Shown: piece after piece, positions 1 through 6,383 of the stretch
How positions within the stretch are numbered: position 1 is the stretch's first letter
Layout: the number at the start of each line of letters is the position of its first letter
Source: CAYMOV01 sp964392085
GTDB lineage: Bacteria; Oederibacteriota; Muellerivitia; Muellerivitales; Muellerivitaceae
Direction of reading: 5' to 3'
DNA length: 6,383 bases
Assembly: GCA_964392085.1 (NCBI GenBank)
Contig: CAYMOV010000139.1
Coordinates: 1 to 6,383 of the forward strand
Program-made: the position numbers and the translations under genes
The notes under the pieces: model-generated
Databases searched by the model: none
What the model was told of the DNA's origin: nothing
Seen by the model: only the letters and a program-made list of their open reading frames with translations

Positions 1-405
1 CTCCGGGACGTGCTCCAGCACACCTATTTCTTCCAGTCGCTCAAGTTCCATGAGCTCGACGAACTGATCGGCGGCCTGCGGATGATCCGGGTCCAAAAGG
101 GCTACGAGGTGATCCGGCAGGGGGAACCCGGGGACGCCTTTTACCTCATCGCCTCCGGCAAGGTTTCCGTGTCCGTCAAGAAGGGGTTCCGGACGGTCAA
201 GGCGGCCACCCTGGGGCCCGACGACTTCTTCGGGGAGATGGCGCTCATCTCCAACGATCCCCGGAGCGCCACGGTCGTGGCCGAGGACATCTCCGAGCTG
301 TTCGTCCTGGAGCGGCGTGATTTCGACCAGATCCTCATGAAAAACCCCGCCATCGCCCAGGAGATCCGCAAGGCCTTCTTCGAGCGCAAGGCCAAGAACG
401 CCTAA
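1..405 (+). CDS. Cyclic nucleotide-binding domain protein (5' partial)
   Basis: The frame is already open at base 1 (Leu-Arg-Asp precede the first possible GTG at 10), so the start most likely lies outside the window. What remains is essentially one complete cNMP-binding (CAP_ED type) beta-barrel domain. GEPGDAFYLIASGKVSV matches its first half. The phosphate-binding cassette FGEMALISNDPRSATV (bases about 229-276) matches its second half. The cassette keeps the Glu (235-237) that contacts the ribose and the Arg (262-264) that contacts the cyclic phosphate, so binding of cAMP or a similar ligand is plausible. A helix rich in Lys and Glu closes the protein. No DNA-binding helix-turn-helix follows, which argues against a Crp-type regulator. 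It could be a small stand-alone sensor or the C-terminal domain of a larger protein; the missing 5' part decides. The stop is TAA at 403-405 and no terminator hairpin follows. Confidence 0.85.
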   Translation, partial: LRDVLQHTYFFQSLKFHELDELIGGLRMIRVQKGYEVIRQGEPGDAFYLIASGKVSVSVKKGFRTVKAATLGPDDFFGEMALISNDPRSATVVAEDISELFVLERRDFDQILMKNPAIAQEIRKAFFERKAKNA

Positions 406-438
406 AAGCCGGTTGAACGGCAGCGATCCCGCCAAAGA

Positions 439-467
439 TTGACTTCCATAAAATTCCCTGGCATATT
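439..467 (+). promoter_or_regulatory. Sigma70-type promoter for tRNA-Met and probably tilS
   Basis: A -35 box TTGACT (439-444, 5 of 6 consensus) is followed after exactly 17 nt by a -10 box CATATT (462-467, 4 of 6). Transcription would start near 474, about 60 nt before the mature tRNA 5' end. The stretch between the -10 box and the predicted start is GC-rich (GCCCCG follows shortly), as in stable-RNA promoters under stringent control. That regulatory point is inference. Confidence 0.6.
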
Positions 468-473
468 CATGCC

Positions 474-532
474 CCGCGTCGCCGGTTTCCGGGCTCCCGG
501 CCGCCGAACGGCGCCCTTCTTTCGATTCATGG
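474..532 (+). other. GC-rich 5' leader of the tRNA transcript
   Basis: This stretch between the predicted transcription start and the mature tRNA contains no gene. Two short dyads can be drawn: CCGG-GCTC-CCGG at 489-500 and CGCC-GAAC-GGCG at 502-513, the latter followed by a pyrimidine stretch. RNase P would be expected to remove the leader. Both stems are only 4 bp and probably too weak to act as a terminator. Confidence 0.35.
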
Positions 533-609
533 GGCGGGGTAGCTCAGTTGGTTAGAGCGTTCGGCTCATACCCGAATTGTCGACGGTTCGAGTCCGTCCC
601 CCGCTACCA
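533..609 (+). tRNA. tRNA-Met (anticodon CAU, elongator type)
   Basis: A full 77-nt cloverleaf can be folded by hand. The acceptor GGCGGGG (533-539) pairs with CCCCGCT (599-605), giving a G1-U72 wobble. The D stem is GCTC/GAGC (542-545, 555-558). The anticodon stem is TTCGG/CCGAA (560-564, 572-576) around the loop CTCATAC with anticodon CAT at 567-569. The T stem is GACGG/CCGTC around TTCGAGT (587-593). The discriminator is A606 and CCA is encoded at 607-609. The initiator hallmark, a C1-A72 mismatch with three GC pairs in the anticodon stem, is absent. The GGCGG acceptor start, G1-U72 and the CATAC loop resemble elongator tRNA-Met of several bacteria as I remember them. The alternative is tRNA-Ile2, whose CAU is modified to lysidine by TilS. 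I favour Met, because E. coli tRNA-Ile2 has C4-G69 and C5-G68 pairs and here both are G-C. Confidence 0.9.
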
Positions 610-646
610 TTTACCCTTCTTCCCGATCCGGTCCCAGGTTCCTCCC

Positions 647-1639
647 ATGGTTCTCCCTTTCATCCTCCCGCCGCTCCCCTTTAAAAATAAACGATTGTTG
701 GTGGCCGTCTCGGGCGGGTCCGACTCCATGGCCCTCCTGCGCCTGTTGGCCGCCCATCCGGAACTGGGCCCCTCCCATTTGACCGCGGTCCACGTGAACT
801 ACGGCTTGAGGGGGCGTGATTCCATCCGGGACGAGGCCTGGGTCCGAAAAACCTGCCTTCAACTGGGGGTGCCCCTTCGAGTCCGCCGGATCCGGAAACC
901 CAGGAGTTTCCCCCCGGGACTTTCCCTGCAGGATTGGGCGCGAAAGGCTCGGTACGGTTATTTCTCCCAAACGGCCCGTCATTGCCGGGCCTGGGGTTGC
1001 GCGACGGCCCACCACCTGGAGGACCAAGCGGAGACCGTCCTGGACCGCGTCATCCGTGGCACGGGCATCCGGGGGCTGGGGGCCATGCGCGAACTCACCT
1101 CCCTCCGGACGGATTCGGGAGCCCTCAAGGTTTGGCGACCCCTGTTGGGTTTCTCGAAAGGGGACCTGAGGGCCGTCTTGCGCGGCCTGGGCCAAGGTTG
1201 GCGAGAGGACCGATCCAACCGCTCGATGGATTACCGCCGGAACATCCTGAGGAACGACATTCTCCCAAGGCTTCGCCGCCTGAACCCGGACCTGGACCAG
1301 GGCTTGGCCCGACTGGCCGAAACCGCCTCCGCGGAGGACGCTTGGATGGACCAAGCGGCCCGGGAAGCTTCCCGAAAGTTGTTGGCGAAACGGGGAAAGC
1401 GGTCCCTTCATATCAAATGTCGGCCCTATTCCGGGCTCTCCCTCGGCTTGCGTCGGCGGGTGGCCCGGCTTCTCGCCGAAGGGTTGAATTTGGATGCCCG
1501 GGGGCTTAAGTTTGACCGCCTAGAGGATATCCGGAAGGTTTGGGAAGGGCTGAAGCGGGGCCCCTGCGACCTGGGCTATGGATTAACGGCCTTTCGGTCG
1601 GGTTCCCAGGCCGGTCTCCGGCTTTCCAGTGATCTTTGA
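647..1639 (+). CDS. tilS: tRNA(Ile)-lysidine synthase TilS, short form
   Basis: TilS joins lysine to C34 of tRNA-Ile2 (anticodon CAU) using ATP, so that the tRNA reads AUA and is charged with isoleucine instead of methionine. The 330-residue product shows the N-type ATP pyrophosphatase P-loop SGGSDS (residues 22-27) after a hydrophobic strand, and AVHVNYGLRG (47-56). It also has the family signature ATAHHLEDQAET (119-130) with RGTGIRGLGAM (137-147), VWRPLL (162-167), and the DRSN...RRNILRNDILP block (188-207). The C-terminus keeps only a short PCDLGYGLTAFRSG-like strand region, so this is shorter than the 432-residue E. coli enzyme and closer to the compact Aquifex form. The ATG at 647 was chosen because the frame's upstream extension runs back into the tRNA. 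A weak AGG (636-638) precedes it by 8 nt. The gene begins 37 nt after the tRNA, probably on the same transcript. Alternative TTG starts near 693 would cut close to the P-loop. Confidence 0.93.
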   Translation: MVLPFILPPLPFKNKRLLVAVSGGSDSMALLRLLAAHPELGPSHLTAVHVNYGLRGRDSIRDEAWVRKTCLQLGVPLRVRRIRKPRSFPPGLSLQDWARKARYGYFSQTARHCRAWGCATAHHLEDQAETVLDRVIRGTGIRGLGAMRELTSLRTDSGALKVWRPLLGFSKGDLRAVLRGLGQGWREDRSNRSMDYRRNILRNDILPRLRRLNPDLDQGLARLAETASAEDAWMDQAAREASRKLLAKRGKRSLHIKCRPYSGLSLGLRRRVARLLAEGLNLDARGLKFDRLEDIRKVWEGLKRGPCDLGYGLTAFRSGSQAGLRLSSDL

Positions 1640-1647
1640 GGGGCGCC

Positions 1648-1673
1648 CTCCATCCACGTTTTTGCGGATGGGG
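1648..1673 (+). other. Stem-loop between tilS and ftsH
   Basis: CTCCATCC (1648-1655) pairs with GGATGGGG (1666-1673) over 8 bp including one G-U pair. The T-run sits in the loop rather than after the stem, so it does not look like an intrinsic terminator on the plus strand. It lies directly before a TACAAT hexamer. Confidence 0.4.
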
Positions 1674-1679
1674 TACAAT
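1674..1679 (+). promoter_or_regulatory. Possible -10 box upstream of ftsH
   Basis: TACAAT matches the -10 consensus TATAAT at 5 of 6 bases in a GC-rich setting, about 50 nt before the ftsH start. No convincing -35 box lies 16-18 nt upstream, and there is no extended TGn. ftsH may therefore have its own promoter, perhaps activator- or alternative-sigma-dependent, or may simply be read through from tilS. Confidence 0.3.
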
Positions 1680-1697
1680 GGCCCTTCCAGCTTTTAA

Positions 1698-1712
1698 CGG
1701 GCCCCAGGCCCG
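1698..1712 (+). promoter_or_regulatory. GC hairpin just upstream of the ftsH ribosome binding site
   Basis: CGGGCC (1698-1703) and GGCCCG (1707-1712) form a perfect 6-bp, all-GC stem with a 3-nt loop (CCA). It ends 3 nt before the AAGGA ribosome binding site. There is no T-run. It could influence ribosome access or mRNA stability; this is inference. Confidence 0.4.
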
Positions 1713-1715
1713 ATT

Positions 1716-1720
1716 AAGGA
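1716..1720 (+). promoter_or_regulatory. Ribosome binding site deciding the ftsH GTG start
   Basis: AAGGA lies 7 nt before the GTG at 1728. The product starting there has the usual short FtsH N-terminus directly followed by the first membrane helix, which supports this non-ATG start. Confidence 0.75.
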
Positions 1721-1727
1721 CCCTTAC

Positions 1728-3684
<1,957 letters not shown>

Positions 3685-3692
<8 letters not shown>

Positions 3693-4245
3693 GAAACGAA
3701 TCGAAAAGGCCGTCCGGGAGATCCTCATCGCCATCGGTGAGGACCCCAAGCGGGAAGGGCTGTTGGATACGCCGAAGCGCGTCGCCAAGATGTATGAGGA
3801 GGTGTTCGCCGGCGTCGGTAAGGATCCCAAGTCGGTCATGCGGATCTTCGAGACCGAGGGCCACGAGGAGATGATCCTTCTCCGGGACATCCCCTTTTAC
3901 TCGATGTGCGAGCACCACCTGCTGCCGTTTTTCGGCAAGGCCCACCTGGCCTACATCCCCCACCGGGAAAGGCTCTCGGGCCTCTCGAAGCTGGCCCGGG
4001 TGGTCGACCTGGTGGCCCGCCGTCCCCAACTGCAGGAAAGGCTCACCACCCAAGTGGCCGACACCCTCATGGACGTCCTGAAACCCCTCGGGGTCCTGGT
4101 CGTGGTGGAGGCCCAGCACCTTTGCATGACCATGCGGGGCGTGAACAAGTCCGGCTCGGTCATGACGACCTCGGCGGTGCGGGGCGTTTTCGAGTCGAGC
4201 GAGCGGACCCGCCACGAGGCCCTGCACCTGATCCGGGCCGACTGA
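3685..4245 (+). CDS. folE: GTP cyclohydrolase I FolE
   Basis: FolE converts GTP to 7,8-dihydroneopterin triphosphate plus formate, the first step of tetrahydrofolate synthesis, in the cytoplasm. The 186-residue product is a complete type IA enzyme. SMCEHHLLPFFGKAHLAYIP (residues 73-92) carries zinc ligands C75 and H78. LSGLSKLARVVDL (97-109) is the family signature. QHLCMTMRGV (144-153) supplies the third zinc ligand C147 and the active-site His145. The N-terminal helix with EDPKREGLLDTPKRVAKMY is typical. The GTG start at 3685 is supported by AAGGGAG (3672-3678) 6 nt upstream, inside the ftsH 3' end. The 8-bp overlap with the ftsH stop suggests translational coupling. An intrinsic terminator follows the stop by about 15 nt, so folE is the last gene of the ftsH unit and not co-transcribed with folP by default. 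With all three Zn ligands present, it should be the zinc-dependent enzyme rather than the unrelated FolE2. Confidence 0.97.
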
Positions 4246-4259
4246 CCAAGGCTCCACCG

Positions 4260-4288
4260 GCCGGACGGGTCCTCCCGTCCGGCTTTTT
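4260..4288 (+). terminator. Intrinsic terminator after folE
   Basis: GCCGGACGGG (4260-4269) and CCCGTCCGGC (4274-4283) form a perfect 10-bp GC-rich stem with loop TCCT, directly followed by TTTTT (4284-4288). It sits 15 nt after the folE stop and should end the transcript that carries ftsH-folE. Confidence 0.92.
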
Positions 4289-4310
4289 CATTTACGGCCG
4301 GAATGATTTC

Positions 4311-4463
4311 ACCACAATGGGCCTAATGGACCCCATGGCCTCGAGGTATGAAGACCTTTGGGAAACGCCTGATGAAAGAAACCGGGCCTGCGACCGAAAA
4401 GTTTGATGGATTCGGGCGCTATGTTGCATGACTTCACATTGGGTCCATGGTGTCCATTGTGGT
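4311..4463. repeat. 153-bp MITE-like element with 27-bp imperfect inverted repeats
   Basis: The left arm at 4311-4337 and the reverse complement of the right arm at 4437-4463 match at 22 of 27 positions. The outer 10 bp are perfect (ACCACAATGG against CCATTGTGGT). Allowing one mismatch, three more pairs extend the arms outward (4307-4310 with 4464-4467). Each arm is made of 9-nt units: on the plus strand ATGG recurs at 4317, 4326 and 4335 on the left. In the right arm TCCATGGTG (4444-4452) is directly repeated as TCCATTGTG (4453-4461). The 99-bp centre holds no convincing gene. No clear target-site duplication was found next to the arms. A degenerate non-autonomous element or REP-like interspersed repeat is the best reading; a regulatory structure before folP is the alternative. 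Neither has been tested against a genome. Confidence 0.6.
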
Positions 4464-4469
4464 TAAAAT
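4464..4469 (+). promoter_or_regulatory. Candidate -10 box for folP
   Basis: TAAAAT (5 of 6 consensus) lies directly outside the right arm of the inverted-repeat element, in the only AT-rich stretch between the folE terminator and folP. The nearest -35-like hexamer is TTGGGT (4439-4444) inside the repeat arm, at a long 19-nt spacing. A promoter must exist between 4289 and 4500 if the terminator works; this placement is weak. Confidence 0.3.
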
Positions 4470-4472
4470 GTG

Positions 4473-4493
4473 TTTAGGCTTATTCCCTAAAGG
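4473..4493 (+). promoter_or_regulatory. Dyad overlapping the folP ribosome binding site
   Basis: TTTAGG (4473-4478) and CCTAAA (4486-4491) are perfect inverted repeats separated by 7 nt. The right half overlaps the ribosome binding site AAAGG (4489-4493), which stands 7 nt before the ATG at 4501. The site decides that start over the in-frame ATG at 4447, which lies inside the repeat element. The dyad could be a protein operator or could partly hide the ribosome binding site in RNA. Confidence 0.45.
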
Positions 4494-4500
4494 CGAATCC

Positions 4501-5403
4501 ATGAAGCGTCCGGTGAACAAATTCCCGTACCCCCCGGCGGTGGGTTGGCGTTTGCCCGGGGACGGACGGCATCCCATCGCCTGGCGGGGCCGGACCCTTG
4601 TCATGGGCATCCTCAACCTCACGCCCGATTCCTTCTACGGCGGAAGCCGTCTCCCGGACCCCGAAGCCGCCTTGGACCGGGCCCTACGGATGAAGTCCGA
4701 GGGCGCCGACCTGATCGACCTGGGCGGGGAATCCACCCGGCCGGGAGCCCGTCCCGTGTCCGCCACCGAGGAAAAACGGCGGGTGATCCCGGTCGTCCGG
4801 TTGTTGGCGAAAAAGGCGGGCCTCCCGATTTCCATCGACACCTCCAAGGCCTCCGTGGCCGAGGCCGCCGTGGGGGCCGGGGCGGGGATCCTCAACGACG
4901 TCGGCGCCTTGGGGTTGGATCCCCGGATGCCGAAGACGGCCGCCCGGCTCAAGGTCCCGGTGGTCTTAATGCACATGAAGGGCCGTCCCCGGACCATGCA
5001 AAGGGATCCCCGGTATGGGGACGTGGTGGGGGAGGTGGGGGCTTTCCTGCGCCGCCGGATGGAGGCGGCTGAAAGGGCCGGGGTGGACCCACGAAACCTG
5101 GTATTGGACCCGGGGTTCGGGTTCGGCAAGGCGCCCACCCACAACCTTGAGATCACCCGGCGCCTGCTTGAATTGGGGGCCCTGGGCCGTCCCATCCTCT
5201 TCGGCCCATCCCGGAAGGCCACCCTGGGGGTCCTCCTGGGTGGGGCCCCGCCCCAGGACCGCCTGGAGGCCACCCTGGCCTTCGTGACCGCCGCCGTGCT
5301 GGGGGGGGCCGATTGGGTGAGGGTTCATGACGTGAAAGAAACGGTCCGGGCGGTTAGAATGGCGGACGCCCTGCGCTATGGAAGAGGATGCCCCGCCCCA
5401 TGA
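4501..5403 (+). CDS. folP: Dihydropteroate synthase FolP
   Basis: FolP condenses p-aminobenzoate with hydroxymethyl-dihydropterin diphosphate to give dihydropteroate; it is the sulfonamide target. The 300-residue TIM-barrel enzyme shows VMGILNLTPDSF (residues 34-45), GADLIDLGGESTRPGA (68-83), ISIDTSK (110-116), LNDVGAL (131-137), VVLMHMKGRPRTMQ (154-167), LDPGFGFGK (202-210), LFGPSRK (233-239) and the closing WVRVHDV (272-278). Pterin- and diphosphate-binding residues such as N39, D112, N132, K239 and the RVH motif are present. The first loop reads DSFYGGSR instead of the common DSFSDGG, a mild variation. An N-terminal extension of about 30 residues precedes the first barrel strand. The ATG at 4501 is chosen for its AAAGG site. 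The gene lies after the folE terminator, so it probably has its own promoter. Its TGA stop overlaps the cdaA ATG. The usual partners folB and folK are not in the window. Confidence 0.97.
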   Translation: MKRPVNKFPYPPAVGWRLPGDGRHPIAWRGRTLVMGILNLTPDSFYGGSRLPDPEAALDRALRMKSEGADLIDLGGESTRPGARPVSATEEKRRVIPVVRLLAKKAGLPISIDTSKASVAEAAVGAGAGILNDVGALGLDPRMPKTAARLKVPVVLMHMKGRPRTMQRDPRYGDVVGEVGAFLRRRMEAAERAGVDPRNLVLDPGFGFGKAPTHNLEITRRLLELGALGRPILFGPSRKATLGVLLGGAPPQDRLEATLAFVTAAVLGGADWVRVHDVKETVRAVRMADALRYGRGCPAP

Positions 5404-6164
5404 ACAACCTAGACCCCCTGCTCAGGGACTTCCGGTGGACCGACGCCCTGGACATCCTCCTGGTGTCCGTGGCCCTTTACTTCATGCTGTTGCTCCTGCG
5501 GGAAGCCAACGGCCTGCGCACCCTGGGGGTCTTCGGCGCGCTGTTCCTCACCGGCGCGGCGGCCACCCGCTTCCACTTGGTGACCGTCGAGTGGCTCCTG
5601 ACGAACCTCTGGCCCGTCCTGTTGATCGCCCTGGTGGTGGTGTTCCAGCCCGACCTCCGGCGGTTGTTCAATCGGCTGGTCCGGGGAGGGTGGTGGGGAA
5701 GCGTCTTCCGAGGCGAGGCGGTGGTGTTCCAGGAAATCACCCGGGCGGTGCGCGAGCTGGTGAAGGCCAAGACCGGGGCCTTGATCGTGCTGGAGCGGAA
5801 CGAGCCCTTGGACCAGGTCCTGGAGTCCGGCACCCGGCTGGAGGCCGAGGTCTCCGCCGACCTCTTGGCGAGCCTTTTTTTCCCCGGTACGCCCCTGCAC
5901 GACGGCGCCGTGGTGATCCGGAACGGCCGGGTGGCCGCCGCGGGCTGTATCCTGCCCCTGTCCCAGAACCCAAACCTCAGCCGCCAATACGGAACCCGCC
6001 ACCGGGCCGCCTTGGGGCTCACGGAGGAGACCGACGCACTGGCCGTGGTGGTGAGCGAGGAAACCGGGTCCATCTCCCTGGCCATGGCGGGAAAGATCAC
6101 GCCCAAGATCGACGCGGAAACCCTCGAGGAGATGCTGACCCTGTACGGATCGAAGATCTCATGA
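5400..6164 (+). CDS. cdaA: Diadenylate cyclase CdaA (c-di-AMP synthase)
   Basis: CdaA makes cyclic-di-AMP from two ATP at the membrane; the messenger controls potassium and osmolyte uptake and cell-wall balance. The 254-residue product has three predicted membrane helices (about residues 16-35, 41-57 and 64-83). The family linker VVFQPDLRRLF (80-90) follows, then the DAC domain from about 104. Catalytic motifs are intact: DGA (168-170) in PLHDGAVVI and RHR (200-202) in GTRHRAALG. The length is near the 273 residues of B. subtilis CdaA. Two in-frame ATGs exist, 5388 and 5400. I chose 5400 because it overlaps the folP stop as ATGA and leaves about 10 nt after AGGA (5385-5388); the first ATG would overlap that site. 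The next gene is the regulator cdaR, the standard partner. A run of seven T (5875-5881) lies shortly before the DGA motif. Confidence 0.96.
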   Translation: MNNLDPLLRDFRWTDALDILLVSVALYFMLLLLREANGLRTLGVFGALFLTGAAATRFHLVTVEWLLTNLWPVLLIALVVVFQPDLRRLFNRLVRGGWWGSVFRGEAVVFQEITRAVRELVKAKTGALIVLERNEPLDQVLESGTRLEAEVSADLLASLFFPGTPLHDGAVVIRNGRVAAAGCILPLSQNPNLSRQYGTRHRAALGLTEETDALAVVVSEETGSISLAMAGKITPKIDAETLEEMLTLYGSKIS

Positions 6165-6196
6165 CGAAGACCCAACCCTCCAAGGGGAGGCCCTGA
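6161..6196 (+). CDS. Possible 11-codon coupling ORF between cdaA and cdaR
   Basis: ATG at 6161 overlaps the cdaA stop (ATGA). The frame encodes MTKTQPSKGRP and stops with a TGA at 6194-6196 that shares its last base with the cdaR ATG (TGATG). Ribosomes finishing cdaA could re-start here and be delivered onto the cdaR start. The cdaR ribosome binding site lies inside this ORF. There is no dedicated strong site before 6161, and a long non-coding frame is open here anyway because of the high GC content, so chance is possible. Confidence 0.3.
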   Translation: MTKTQPSKGRP

Positions 6197-6383
6197 TGCG
6201 GGGATGGTTCGAGAATCTCGGGCTCAAGTTGACGGCGCTGACGCTCGCGGTGTTCCTTTGGGCCTACGTGGGGTCCAGCGAGGTCCTGGAGCGAAGCGTG
6301 GACCTGCGGTTGGTCTTCACCAACCAGCCCGCCGGGGCGGTCTTGACCGGGGACGTCAAGTCCACCCTCACGGTGGTCCTGGT
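6196..6383 (+). CDS. cdaR: YbbR-family c-di-AMP synthase regulator CdaR (3' partial)
   Basis: Only the first 62 codons are inside the window. The start is ATG at 6196, with a strong AAGGGGAGG site (6182-6190) 5 nt upstream. The N-terminus, MRGWFENLGLKLTALTLAVF and then LWAYVGSSE, has the family pattern: a short cytoplasmic Asn-x-x-x-Lys stretch, one membrane helix (about residues 10-27) ending in Trp-x-Tyr-Val, then the extracytoplasmic YbbR region with LERSVDLRLVFTNQPAG. CdaR binds CdaA at the membrane and modulates its activity in Firmicutes; the same role is inferred here from adjacency. glmM is the usual next gene and may lie just outside. The call rests on the short N-terminus plus context. 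Confidence 0.85.
   Translation, partial: MRGWFENLGLKLTALTLAVFLWAYVGSSEVLERSVDLRLVFTNQPAGAVLTGDVKSTLTVVL

Noticed and set aside
408..421. Terminator after the cNMP-binding gene
   Set aside because: GCCG/CGGC is only a 4-bp stem and no T-run follows.
533..609. Initiator tRNA-fMet
   Set aside because: The first acceptor pair is G-U rather than a C-A mismatch, and the anticodon stem lacks the three consecutive GC pairs of initiators.
548..646. Upstream extension of the tilS reading frame into the tRNA
   Set aside because: The frame is open from 548, but this lies inside the tRNA gene, and the TilS family begins only shortly before the SGGSDS loop; ATG at 647 fits.
4317..4406. 29-codon ORF starting in the left repeat arm
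   Set aside because: No ribosome binding site, and its start is a by-product of the 9-nt repeat units; no recognisable domain.
4447..4500. Upstream in-frame start for folP at 4447
   Set aside because: That ATG lies inside the repeat arm and has no ribosome binding site, whereas 4501 has AAAGG at 7 nt.
4289..4500. Folate (THF) riboswitch before folP
   Set aside because: I compared it by eye with the THF-riboswitch conserved elements I remember and could not fit stems or conserved loops; a covariance-model search would settle it.
5378..6196. Long plus-strand frame overlapping cdaA
   Set aside because: It is an out-of-frame shadow rich in Pro, Gly and Arg; cdaA's own frame has all catalytic motifs. 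Only its last 11 codons are kept as a speculative coupling ORF.

Overview
This window is a compact, GC-rich (about two thirds by eye), all-plus-strand stretch of bacterial housekeeping chromosome. Gene order is: end of a cyclic-nucleotide-binding-domain gene, tRNA-Met(CAU), tilS, ftsH, folE, folP, cdaA and the start of cdaR. The tilS-ftsH-folP-cdaA-cdaR order resembles clusters I recall from Deltaproteobacteria-like and other high-GC diderm groups. The sequence does not fix the phylum; an uncultivated lineage is equally possible. The tRNA carries an encoded CCA. No phage, transposase, CRISPR or toxin-antitoxin gene is visible.

Region by region: (1) 1-405 is the C-terminal part of a cNMP-binding domain protein. 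(2) 406-646 holds a good sigma70-type promoter (TTGACT-N17-CATATT), a GC-rich leader, tRNA-Met(CAU) and a 37-nt gap leading straight into tilS, with no terminator between them. (3) tilS encodes a short TilS without the full C-terminal extension seen in the E. coli protein. (4) A gap of 88 nt with two small hairpins and a strong ribosome binding site leads to ftsH (GTG start). FolE (GTG start) overlaps the ftsH end by 8 bp, and a perfect 10-bp hairpin plus T5 ends this unit at 4260-4288. (5) 4289-4500 is non-coding and contains the one real oddity of the window: a 153-bp element bounded by 27-bp imperfect inverted repeats, each built from 9-nt units. (6) folP, cdaA and cdaR form a tightly coupled second unit: folP/cdaA overlap by ATGA, and cdaA/cdaR are joined by an 11-codon ORF that overlaps both.

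Functionally, the window combines tRNA decoding (tRNA, TilS), membrane protein quality control (FtsH), the first and a late step of folate synthesis (FolE, FolP), and cyclic-di-AMP synthesis with its membrane regulator (CdaA, CdaR). All enzymes keep their key catalytic motifs. I see no clear undescribed multi-gene system. The best leads are the inverted-repeat element before folP, the 11-codon relay ORF, and the CAU tRNA placed directly before the CAU-modifying enzyme TilS.
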